A stretch of 6,005 nucleotides of DNA from Betaproteobacteria bacterium (GTDB lineage: Bacteria > Pseudomonadota > Gammaproteobacteria > Burkholderiales > Burkholderiaceae_C): positions 1 through 6,005 of the forward strand of contig VBCQ01000381.1 in the NCBI GenBank assembly GCA_005882155.1, in the 5' to 3' direction. The position numbers and the translations under genes were made by a program. Under the pieces are notes generated by a model. The model made no database searches. It was not told where the DNA came from and was given only the letters and a program-made list of their open reading frames with translations. Every line of letters starts with the position of its first letter. The first letter of the stretch is position 1. This document shows positions 1 to 5,966 of the stretch, one piece after another.

Positions 1-51
1 ACCGAACCAGAAATCGAGAACGCGCTGCGCAGCCTGGGGAACAGCATTCAT
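1..51 (-). CDS. DUF924 family protein, N-terminal 17 codons only (runs off the window)
   Basis: Reading the minus strand from the ATG at 51-49 gives an open frame of 17 codons to the window edge. The peptide is MNAVPQAAQRVLDFWFG. The VLDFWFG motif close to the N-terminus is the signature opening of the DUF924 family, bacterial proteins of about 180-200 residues with no established biochemical role. The start codon overlaps the TGA stop of the upstream peptidase gene as ATGA (51-48), so the two genes are very likely co-transcribed and translationally coupled. This fits the absence of a strong Shine-Dalgarno sequence before this ATG. A second ATG at 47-45 is in another frame and lacks the family motif. 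The family call rests on one short motif plus the gene arrangement. The rest of the gene lies outside the window, so its integrity cannot be judged. Confidence 0.75.
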   Translation of the reverse strand, partial: MNAVPQAAQRVLDFWFG

Positions 52-2192
52 TCGCCGTGCGAGTCGGCGTCGCGGCCGAGCTGCTGCCACAAGTAGCTGA
101 ACTCGAGCGCCTGCAAGTGCGCGCGCTGCTCGTTGTCGGCCGCGCCGCCGTGGCCGCCTTCGATGTTCTCGTAGTACAGCACCGGGTGGCCTTGCTCGAG
201 CATGCGCGCGACCATCTTGCGCGCATGAGCAGGGTGAACGCGATCGTCGCGCGTCGACGTCGTGAACAAGACCTTCGGATACTTCGCGTCGCGCTTGACG
301 TTCTGGTACGGGCTGTACTTCGAGATGAATGTCCATTCGTCGCTCAGATCAGGGTTGCCGTATTCGGCCATCCACGACGCGCCGGCGAGCAGCACGTTGA
401 AGCGCCGCATGTCGAGCAGCGGCACCTGGCAGACGACGGCGTTGAAGAGGTCCGGGCGCTGCGTGAACACGGCGCCGACCAGCAGGCCGCCGTTGCTGCC
501 GCCCATGATGCCCAGATGCCGTGGCGAAGTGATTTTCTGCGCGACCAAATCTTCGGCCACGGCGATGAAATCGTCGTAGCTGCGCTGCTTGTTCGACTTC
601 AGCGCGCTCTGATGCCAGGCCGGCCCGAACTCGCCGCCGCCGCGGATGTTCGCCACCACGCGCACGCCGCCGCGCTGATGCCAGGCGCGGCCGAAGCCGG
701 CCGAGTACGACGGGTTCAGCGAGATCTCGAAGCCGCCGTAGCCGTAGAGCAGCGTCGGGTTGCTGCCGTCTGCGCTCGCGCCGCGCGGCCAGACGACGAA
801 GTAGGGCACGCGCGTGCCGTCCTTCGAGGTCGCGAAGCGCTGCTCGACGCGCATGCCGCGCGCATCGAACAGCGGCTTGCGAGACTTCAGCAGCTCGCGC
901 GTGTCGCTGCCGGCGGTGGCGAGGAACAGCGAGTCGGGCGTCAAGAAATCGGTGTAGGTCAGCAGGTAGCGGTTGGCGAGCGCGTCATCCTTGATCAGCT
1001 CGTCGTGCAGGCTGCTGACACCGAGCGTGCCGGGGAACGGCGCCTTGATCTCGCTGAAGCTGAACTCGCCGCCGCGCTTGAGCCATTGCTCGAGCTTGCT
1101 CGCGACGTTGTCGAGCACGTTGACGATGACGTGGTCGCGTGTGGTGGTGTAGCCGGCGAGCGAGCGCGTCGCCGTCGGTGTGAACAGCGGGCGCAGCTTG
1201 CGCTCGCCGCGCAGATAACCGGCGGCGTCGGCGTGCAGCAGCGACCCGGCGAGAAAGGTCTGCTCGCCGACTTTCAGGTCGCTGCGCAAGTGCAGCAGCA
1301 AGGTGTCGCGCATGAAGCTCAGCGACGAGTCGCTCGGCACGTCGAGCAGCGTGAGCTTGTCGCCTTGCAGCAGGAAGGTCTGCTGGTGATAGAAGTCCAT
1401 CGAGCGGACGAACAGCGTGCGCTCGAAGCCGGGCGTGCGATCGATCGACACGCCGGCCGCGACGTCCTGCTTCTGGCCCTCGAACACCGTCAGCGCGTCG
1501 GCGAGCGGCGTGCCGCGCTTCCAGCGCTTGACGATGCGCGGATAGCCCGAATCGGTCATGCTGCCGGGGCCGAAATCGGTCGCGACATAGAGCGTGTTGG
1601 TGTCTATCCACTCGACATCGGTCTTCGCTTCGGGCAACACGAAGCCATCACCGACGAAGCGCTTGCTGGTCGCGTCGAACTCGCGCACGACCTTCGCATC
1701 GGCACCGCCGCGCGACAGCATCACGAGGCAATGCCGGTAGTCGGGGCCAAGGCAATTCGAGCCGCCCCAAACCCAGTTCTCACCCTCGGCCTTGGCGAGC
1801 GCGTCGAGGTCGATCATCGTCTCCCAGGCTGGCTGCGGCTTCTGGTATTCGGTCAAGGTCGTGCGCCGCCACAGGCCGCGCTTGTTCGCCTCGTCCTGCC
1901 AAAAGTTGTAGAGCCAGTCGCCGCGCCGAACGAAGTACGGAATCCGATCCCGCGCGTTCAGCACCTCGAGCAATTGCGAGCGCGTCGGCGCGTATTCGGC
2001 GCGCGCGGTCAGCTCCTTCTGCGATTGCGCATTGCGCTCGCGCACCCACGCGAGAGCGCGCTCGCCCTGCACGTCTTCAAGCCAGAGGTAGGGATCGGCG
2101 GCGTTCGTGGGTTCTGACATGGCGAGCGTGGTGGCGAAGCACAGAAGGGCCGCGATCAGCGGCGCGTAGCGTGAGCGGCGCAGGAGTGACAT
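48..2192 (-). CDS. Prolyl oligopeptidase family serine peptidase (S9A), exported
   Basis: This is a 714-residue serine peptidase of the prolyl oligopeptidase type, a family that cleaves short peptides after proline or related residues. Residues 1 to about 31 look like a Sec signal peptide: an arginine-rich start (MSLLRRSRY), a hydrophobic core, then a polar stretch ending near TNA. A periplasmic location is likely. The DPYLWLED opening (33-40) begins the N-terminal beta-propeller, which runs to about residue 440, followed by the alpha/beta-hydrolase domain. The nucleophile is Ser566 in GGSNGG, the acid is probably Asp649 in DDRV, and the His is His681 in EGGHGG. By alignment from memory with porcine enzyme, oxyanion Tyr473 corresponds to Tyr485 (YGYGGF) and Trp595 of the proline pocket to Trp607. 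The start at 2192 was chosen because it begins the signal peptide. An AAGG lies just 2 nt upstream, an unusually tight spacing. The frame stays open 60 codons further upstream with no family-like sequence. Length is normal for the family. True proline specificity is unproven. Confidence 0.95.
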   Translation of the reverse strand: MSLLRRSRYAPLIAALLCFATTLAMSEPTNAADPYLWLEDVQGERALAWVRERNAQSQKELTARAEYAPTRSQLLEVLNARDRIPYFVRRGDWLYNFWQDEANKRGLWRRTTLTEYQKPQPAWETMIDLDALAKAEGENWVWGGSNCLGPDYRHCLVMLSRGGADAKVVREFDATSKRFVGDGFVLPEAKTDVEWIDTNTLYVATDFGPGSMTDSGYPRIVKRWKRGTPLADALTVFEGQKQDVAAGVSIDRTPGFERTLFVRSMDFYHQQTFLLQGDKLTLLDVPSDSSLSFMRDTLLLHLRSDLKVGEQTFLAGSLLHADAAGYLRGERKLRPLFTPTATRSLAGYTTTRDHVIVNVLDNVASKLEQWLKRGGEFSFSEIKAPFPGTLGVSSLHDELIKDDALANRYLLTYTDFLTPDSLFLATAGSDTRELLKSRKPLFDARGMRVEQRFATSKDGTRVPYFVVWPRGASADGSNPTLLYGYGGFEISLNPSYSAGFGRAWHQRGGVRVVANIRGGGEFGPAWHQSALKSNKQRSYDDFIAVAEDLVAQKITSPRHLGIMGGSNGGLLVGAVFTQRPDLFNAVVCQVPLLDMRRFNVLLAGASWMAEYGNPDLSDEWTFISKYSPYQNVKRDAKYPKVLFTTSTRDDRVHPAHARKMVARMLEQGHPVLYYENIEGGHGGAADNEQRAHLQALEFSYLWQQLGRDADSHGE

Positions 2193-2205
2193 GACCTTAG
2201 ATCTT

Positions 2206-2222
2206 GTGGACCGGTGGACCGG
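2206..2222. repeat. Short tandem repeat (TGGACCGG twice) containing an inverted repeat
   Basis: The octamer TGGACCGG occurs twice in tandem at 2207-2222, with the period extending one base left to 2206. The same stretch contains the inverted repeat CCGGT-GG-ACCGG (2211-2222). It lies 14-30 bases upstream of the peptidase start, in the expected leader of that gene. It could be a small operator or simply chance in G+C-rich DNA. Confidence 0.3.
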
Positions 2223-2349
2223 CGCGCCCGATGGTGAGGGCGGCGGTGCAAGCTGCGCATTCTGTCGCATCGCGCCGCGAGACTGTTGCAGCGTGTCGTC
2301 AAACCCCGCGCCGCCGGGCGGGCAATCGCGGCTGATCGTGCTTTCGCTC

Positions 2350-2379
2350 TTGACGCGTAGTCGTTGCGCCACCCATGAT
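2350..2379 (+). promoter_or_regulatory. Candidate sigma-70 promoter for the sensor kinase
   Basis: TTGACG at 2350-2355 matches the -35 consensus at five of six positions. CATGAT at 2374-2379 matches the -10 consensus at four of six. The spacer is 18 bp. Transcription would start near 2386, giving a leader of roughly 54 nt before the kinase ATG. The -10 is weak, so this is a candidate only. Confidence 0.35.
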
Positions 2380-2428
2380 GGCCGCCACGGGTTTCTGTCA
2401 TCGGTGCATCAGACACCGCAACCCGAGC

Positions 2429-2433
2429 GGAGG
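2429..2433 (+). promoter_or_regulatory. Strong Shine-Dalgarno that fixes the kinase start
   Basis: GGAGG at 2429-2433 sits 6 nt before the ATG at 2440-2442. This near-ideal ribosome binding site decides between that ATG and the much longer open frame that reaches back to 2191. Confidence 0.85.
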
Positions 2434-2439
2434 CGCGAA

Positions 2440-4095
2440 ATGGAATTACTGTCGACTTGGCTGGCGCGCGGCAACTATTTGCCCCACGGTTATTGCTTCA
2501 CCTGGACCCCGGGACTGCTGTGGTCCATGGTGATCGCCGATGGCGTCATCGCGCTGGCCTACTACTCGATCCCGATCGCGCTCGTGCATCTGGTGCGCAA
2601 GCGCCAGGACACGCGCTTCAACTGGATCGTGCTGCTGTTCTCGGCCTTCATCTTCGCCTGCGGCACGACTCATGTGCTCGCGATCTGGACCATCTGGCGA
2701 CCCGACTACGGCCTCGAGACGCTGGTGAAGATGGTGACGGCGGCGATCTCGATCGTCACCGCGATCGTGCTGTGGCCGCTGATCCCGAAGGCGCTGAAGA
2801 TTCCGTCAGTGAGCCAGCTGCAGGCGGTCATCGCGTCGCTCGAGGCCGAGGCGCGGCAACGTCGCCATGCCGAAGACAGTTTGCTCGACAGCCAGGAGAG
2901 CCTCGCGATCACCTTGGCCAGCATCGGTGCCGGCTTCATCGCCACCGACGCCGACGGCCGCGTGACGCGAATGAACCCGGTGGCCGAGCAGATCACCGGC
3001 TGGCCGCTCGCCGACGCGCGGGGCCACAGCCTGTGGGACGTGTTCCGCCGCGAGCACGAGCCGCGCGAGCAGATGCGCGGCAACCCGGTTCAAGCGCTCA
3101 TCCACCTCGACGGCAAAGCCGAGATCGCGGTGCGCAGCGTGGCGGTGTCGCGCGATGGCACGCACACGCCGATCGAAGCCAACAGCGCGGTTATTTGCGG
3201 GCCCGACGGCGCGGTGCGCGGCATGGCGCTGGTGTTTCACGACGTCTCGCAGCAAGAGCGTAACGATGCGCTGCGCATCAAAGGCATTCGCCTCGAAGCC
3301 GAGAACCGGCAGATCCACGAGGCCAATCGGCTGAAGAGCGAGTTCCTCGCCAACATGTCGCACGAGCTGCGCACACCGCTGAACGCGATCATCGGCTTCG
3401 GCGACTTACTGCACACGAAGCAGATTCCGCACGACTCGCCGAAGCACCACGAGTTTCTCGGCCACATCGCGCGCAGCGGCCGGCATCTGCTGCAATTGAT
3501 CAACGACCTGCTCGACTTGTCGAAGGTCGAGGCCGGCAAGTTCGAGTTCTTTCCCGAGCCGTTGAACCTGGCCGAGGTGGTCGACGAGGTCACGACGATC
3601 ACCCGCAGTGCGGCCGCCGACAAGGGCGTGACGGTTGCCAGCGAGATCGACCCCGCGCTGAGCGATGTCGTCGCCGACCCGGTGCGCTTGAAGCAGGTGC
3701 TCTACAACTACATGTCGAACGCGATCAAGTTCACGCCGCGCGGCGGCCACGTGACGGTGCGCGCGCGGCCCGAAGACGGCGAGAGCTTTCGCATCGAGGT
3801 CGAAGACGACGGCATCGGCATTGCCGCGGGCGACTTGTCGCGGCTGTTCGTCGAGTTCCGCCAGCTCGATGCGGGCTACGGCAAAGCGCAACCGGGCACC
3901 GGCCTCGGCCTCGCGTTGACGCGCCGCCTCGTCGAAGCGCAAGGCGGCAGCGTCGGCGTTCGCAGCCGGCCTTGCGAAGGCAGCGTGTTCCATGCGGTGC
4001 TGCTGCGCAAGCCGCGCAACCTTGCGCAGCATGTCGAGCCGTCTGCGCCCGCCGGCATCGGCCTGCCGCGCTTGGCTCAGGCCTTCCCGCCGTAG
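2440..4095 (+). CDS. Membrane sensor histidine kinase with ETR1-like ethylene-binding domain, PAS, HisKA, HATPase_c
   Basis: This 551-residue inner-membrane kinase has three predicted membrane helices at about 25-51, 61-84 and 94-117. Together they resemble the ethylene-binding domain of plant ETR1 and cyanobacterial Slr1212: IALAYYSIP in helix 1, CGTTH in helix 2, VKMVTAAIS in helix 3. Cys74 and His78 match the ETR1 copper ligands Cys65 and His69, and Asp34, Tyr41 and Pro45 match Asp25, Tyr32 and Pro36. A probable coiled coil (about 124-155) leads to a PAS domain (about 150-270). The HisKA domain carries the phosphorylated His308 in SHELRTP. The HATPase_c domain shows the N-box Asn427, the G1 box Asp456-x-Gly458-x-Gly460 and the G2 box GTGLGLAL (486-493). 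All catalytic motifs are intact. There is no GAF domain (found in ETR1) and no receiver domain. No response regulator lies nearby, so the output partner is unknown. The start is set by GGAGG 6 nt upstream. The kinase call is near certain; ethylene as ligand is inferred from conserved residues. Confidence 0.95.
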   Translation: MELLSTWLARGNYLPHGYCFTWTPGLLWSMVIADGVIALAYYSIPIALVHLVRKRQDTRFNWIVLLFSAFIFACGTTHVLAIWTIWRPDYGLETLVKMVTAAISIVTAIVLWPLIPKALKIPSVSQLQAVIASLEAEARQRRHAEDSLLDSQESLAITLASIGAGFIATDADGRVTRMNPVAEQITGWPLADARGHSLWDVFRREHEPREQMRGNPVQALIHLDGKAEIAVRSVAVSRDGTHTPIEANSAVICGPDGAVRGMALVFHDVSQQERNDALRIKGIRLEAENRQIHEANRLKSEFLANMSHELRTPLNAIIGFGDLLHTKQIPHDSPKHHEFLGHIARSGRHLLQLINDLLDLSKVEAGKFEFFPEPLNLAEVVDEVTTITRSAAADKGVTVASEIDPALSDVVADPVRLKQVLYNYMSNAIKFTPRGGHVTVRARPEDGESFRIEVEDDGIGIAAGDLSRLFVEFRQLDAGYGKAQPGTGLGLALTRRLVEAQGGSVGVRSRPCEGSVFHAVLLRKPRNLAQHVEPSAPAGIGLPRLAQAFPP

Positions 4096-4637
4096 AGCGC
4101 TAGCGGCACGACGTCGACGCTGCGCTCGCCGTTGCCGATCCAGACCGCGCCGTCCTGCACCGTGAGCTGCAGCTGCATCGTGCGCTGCGCGAGCGACGCC
4201 AGCGCCTGGCTCTGGTCGGCCGGCACCTGCCACACCGACAGGTTGCGTGCGCGGGTGATCTTGGTTTCGATGCCGCTCCACCAGATCGGGGTGCTCGCGC
4301 TGAAGCTGTAGACGCTGACGTGGGCGGCACGCGGCGTGGCGCGCATCAGCCGCTTGTCGTCGGGCTGGCCGACGTCGATCCAGTGCTCGATCTGCCCGGT
4401 CAAGTCTTTCTGCCACAGGCCGGGCTCGTCGGTGTCCCACAAGTCCTTGGCGAACTCGAGCGCGCCATGGTCGTTGCTCGCCGGCACGTTGAGCGCGAAC
4501 GCGAGGAGGCGAATCATCATCCGCTCGTCGGTCTCCGACGGATGGCGCGCCAGCGTGATGCCGTGATCGCCATAGACCTGCCGGTCCATGTCGGCGAGCT
4601 GGATGCTGGCTTTGTAGATCGTGGCTTTGAGCGCCAT
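4077..4637 (-). CDS. yaeQ: YaeQ family protein
   Basis: This 186-residue protein closely resembles Escherichia coli YaeQ (about 181 residues). It opens with MALKATIYKA and carries the highly conserved block LARHPSETDERMMIRLLAF (29-47). It also has WIDVGQPD (86-93), a region with IWW (118-120), NLSVW (132-136) and a C-terminal segment with TVQDGAVWI (159-167). YaeQ proteins adopt a variant of the PD-(D/E)XK nuclease fold, but no cellular function is firmly established. The E. coli gene was linked in early work to suppression of an rfaH defect. The start at 4637 is supported by family alignment and by AAGG 6 nt upstream. The frame also runs 26 codons further upstream, without family resemblance. 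Its 3' end overlaps the convergent kinase gene by 19 bp. It is probably transcribed alone, from the short divergent region shared with the small basic protein gene. Confidence 0.93.
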   Translation of the reverse strand: MALKATIYKASIQLADMDRQVYGDHGITLARHPSETDERMMIRLLAFALNVPASNDHGALEFAKDLWDTDEPGLWQKDLTGQIEHWIDVGQPDDKRLMRATPRAAHVSVYSFSASTPIWWSGIETKITRARNLSVWQVPADQSQALASLAQRTMQLQLTVQDGAVWIGNGERSVDVVPLALYGGKA

Positions 4638-4707
4638 GCAGGGCCTTCGATGCGAAGCGGCGATTAGACCAGAGACAATTGCACGATCGATCGATTGAGG
4701 AAGTCGC
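4638..4707. promoter_or_regulatory. Divergent promoter region between yaeQ and the small basic protein gene, with a palindrome
   Basis: Only 70 bp separate the two start codons, so the promoters must overlap or lie back to back. The region contains CAATTG (4676-4681), a TTGCAC (4679-4684) that resembles a -35 box, and a run of CGAT repeats whose core ATCGATCGAT (4686-4695) is a perfect palindrome. On the minus strand, TCTAAT (4668-4663) could be a -10 for yaeQ, but it lacks a good -35 at normal spacing. The palindrome is a possible operator. No single promoter is convincing. Confidence 0.45.
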
Positions 4708-4980
4708 ATGAGCATGAAGAAGCAGGATCTCGCGAAAAACCTCGCGCTGAAGATCAGTGGCCAGATGAAATCGGCCGGCGTTCCGGGGCGCTTCGCTCAG
4801 GGCTCGTCCGACCTGGTCGACCGCCGCGAGCAGCGCAAGCGCGATGCTGCGGCAGGGCTGGTGCCGTTCGCGTGCAAGCTGCCGGCGGATCTGGTGAAGC
4901 GAATCAACGAGCGCGCGGTGGAGTGCGACGGCGGCGTCAATGCGCTGATGGCGGAGTTGCTCGCGAAGTCGCTTGGCTAA
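4708..4980 (+). CDS. Small basic protein with probable ribbon-helix-helix C-terminus
   Basis: This 90-residue protein has no function I can name. The first half is polar and rich in Lys and Arg (MSMKKQDLAK at 1-10, then DRREQRKRD at 38-46). Residues 51-90 have the layout of a ribbon-helix-helix (CopG/Arc-like) DNA-binding domain: a short strand (LVPFACKLP, 51-59), a helix (about 60-71), a glycine-containing turn (CDGGVN, 73-78) and a second helix (about 77-89). Similar small proteins are, as I recall, common and annotated hypothetical in Burkholderiales. The start at 4708 is supported by GAGGAA (4697-4702) 5 nt upstream. The ATG two codons later would be 11 nt away. It diverges from yaeQ across 70 bp that contain a palindrome, so local autoregulation is conceivable. 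There is no toxin gene beside it, which argues against an antitoxin role. The gene is well supported; the fold is inference. Confidence 0.85.
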   Translation: MSMKKQDLAKNLALKISGQMKSAGVPGRFAQGSSDLVDRREQRKRDAAAGLVPFACKLPADLVKRINERAVECDGGVNALMAELLAKSLG

Positions 4981-4982
4981 CT

Positions 4983-5032
4983 CCGTTCGCCCTGAGCTTG
5001 TCGAAGGGCTTCGACAAGCTCAGCCCGAACGG
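4983..5032. repeat. Long intergenic palindrome (REP-like), possible bidirectional terminator
   Basis: Arms of 24 nt (4983-5006 and 5009-5032) pair with only two mismatched positions (4990/5025 and 4991/5024), around a GG centre. The arms include the blocks CTGAGCTTGTCGAAG and CTTCGACAAGCTCAG. I recognise this core as a dispersed extragenic palindrome seen in many high-G+C proteobacteria; when read through it gives LSLSKGFDKLSPNG-like peptides. It fills most of the 66-bp gap between two convergent genes, where a stem-loop would stop transcription from both sides. Neither side has a U-tract, so it is not a classical intrinsic terminator. Confidence 0.85.
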
Positions 5033-5046
5033 GATCGAGGCTCGCC

Positions 5047-5883
5047 TCACCCGTACACCGTCACCACCTGATACGCCAGCGCAGCCAGCGACCCACCGGG
5101 TGACCACAGGCTCGATCGCTGGTTGACGTAGCCGCCGCTCGCAGCGATCACCTCGTTGTCGGCGCGCCACCAGCCGTCGACCGTGTCGCCGGGCGGCAAG
5201 GGCCGCGGCTCGAGCGACCACGACACCGAGCTCGTCGGCGACGGCTTGTCGAAGTGGCTGATCGCCGGGCTCGGCGACACGTCGGCCATCAACACCGTCG
5301 CAAGCTCGGGGCTCAGGCTCGCGGCGTCGGCATCGGTCAGGCGCAAATGGATGCTCGCTGTCCAGCCGTCGTGCCCGCTGAAGGGGCGCGTTCCCTCCGA
5401 CCAGCGGGTGTCGAAGTGGACGAGAAAGTTGGGCCGCACGCCGCGCACGAAAGGCAGCTGCGGCAGCTCGCCGACCGCGCGCGCCGGCGCTGGCTGCAGC
5501 GGGTTCAGCGGCGTCAGCGTCGTCTCGCGATCGAGGCCGAACACGCCGACAATCAACGCCGACATCGTGTCGCCTTGACGCACCGTGGCCTGCACCTGGC
5601 GCACGTTGCGCCCCTCGCGAAGCAAGCGCACCGACACGGTCAGCAGCCCTTGCTCGACCGGCGCAATGAAGTTGCTTTGCAGCGCGCGCAGCTTGACGCC
5701 GTCGGGCCAATCGGTAGCGACGGCGTCGCGCATCGCCTGCACCGCAAACGTCGAAACGAGTCCGCCGAACGAGGTGCGGCCTTGCAGCCAGTCATCGGGA
5801 ACATCGAAGCTCACGTCGGCGTCGCGCCGCTGGCGGCGCGCGAGCAGGGCGGACAGTGGGGTGAAAGCGGCGGTGTCAGTCAT
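5047..5883 (-). CDS. TesB-like acyl-CoA thioesterase (double hotdog)
   Basis: This 278-residue protein matches the thioesterase-like superfamily, in which two hotdog domains in one chain hydrolyse acyl-CoA to free acid and CoA. It is probably cytoplasmic: there is no signal peptide or membrane helix. The N-terminal hotdog (about 20-118) has the typical GRTSFGGL (35-42), followed by LRALQSNFIAPV (65-76) and a segment with EGRNVRQVQATV (90-101). The C-terminal hotdog (about 165-278) carries LMADVSP (198-204), TSSVSWSLE (217-225) and YQVVTVYG (271-278). By comparison from memory with E. coli TesB (Asp204, Thr228, Gln278), the catalytic set is probably Asp201, Thr217 or Ser218, and Gln272. Length is near that of TesB (286). 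The start at 5883 has AAGGG 7 nt upstream. It converges on the small basic protein gene, with a palindrome between them. Substrate chain length and pathway cannot be told, and no fatty-acid genes adjoin it here. Confidence 0.9.
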   Translation of the reverse strand: MTDTAAFTPLSALLARRQRRDADVSFDVPDDWLQGRTSFGGLVSTFAVQAMRDAVATDWPDGVKLRALQSNFIAPVEQGLLTVSVRLLREGRNVRQVQATVRQGDTMSALIVGVFGLDRETTLTPLNPLQPAPARAVGELPQLPFVRGVRPNFLVHFDTRWSEGTRPFSGHDGWTASIHLRLTDADAASLSPELATVLMADVSPSPAISHFDKPSPTSSVSWSLEPRPLPPGDTVDGWWRADNEVIAASGGYVNQRSSLWSPGGSLAALAYQVVTVYG

Positions 5884-5895
5884 TGGTGCACCCTT

Positions 5896-5953
5896 GGCGC
5901 TATGCGCCCTCCCTCCGAGAGGGAATTCGCCCCTTCGGTCGGCCGTTCGGGGC
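5896..5953. repeat. Cluster of three small hairpins upstream of the thioesterase gene
   Basis: Three inverted repeats follow one another. GGCGC-TAT-GCGCC spans 5896-5908. TCCCTC-CGA-GAGGGA spans 5910-5924. GCCCC...GGGGC (5929-5933 with 5949-5953) encloses an inner CGG/CCG stem at 5936-5945. They sit between a candidate -10 box and the thioesterase ribosome binding site, so they would be transcribed in its leader. They could be a mosaic extragenic repeat, a leader regulator, or the terminator of a gene arriving from the right. There is no U-tract. Confidence 0.5.
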
Positions 5954-5966
5954 TCATGACCTGCGC

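Larger units (their letters stand above)
2193..2439. promoter_or_regulatory. Divergent intergenic region between the S9 peptidase and the sensor kinase
   Basis: This 247-bp stretch separates two start codons that point away from each other, so it must hold the promoters of both. A candidate plus-strand promoter lies at 2350-2379. No convincing -35/-10 pair was found for the peptidase. A TTGACG on the minus strand at 2302-2297 has no matching -10 at normal spacing. Frames open across the region on both strands because of the high G+C, but their translations resemble no protein I recognise and I read them as noise. Confidence 0.6.

Noticed and set aside
57..2117. A 686-codon open frame on the plus strand opposite the S9 peptidase
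   Set aside because: It is antisense to a clear catalytic protein. Its translation is Ala/Arg/Val-rich low-complexity sequence without domains, the usual shadow in G+C-rich DNA.
2102..2192. Lipoprotein signal in the S9 peptidase (Cys18)
   Set aside because: The residues before the Cys are ALL, without the small residue required at -1 of a lipobox. An ordinary Sec signal fits better.
2193..2372. A 60-residue N-terminal extension of the S9 peptidase
   Set aside because: The ATG at 2192 directly begins a good signal peptide, and the extension shows no family-like sequence.
2156..2416. An 86-codon minus-strand frame in the divergent region
   Set aside because: Arg/Ala-rich shadow with no recognisable motif. 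It overlaps the peptidase signal-peptide region in another frame.
2191..2439. An 83-residue N-terminal extension of the kinase
   Set aside because: GGAGG lies 6 nt before the ATG at 2440, and the ETR1-like domain starts just after it. The upstream part resembles no protein.
5244..5254. A further copy of the palindrome core (GCTTGTCGAAG) inside the thioesterase gene, and a similar one near 3516-3526 in the kinase
   Set aside because: Both are short, lack the opposite arm, and encode normal conserved residues in their proteins, so they look like coincidence.
4937..5710. A 257-codon minus-strand frame overlapping the thioesterase
   Set aside because: It is an out-of-frame shadow of the thioesterase that also reads through the intergenic palindrome.
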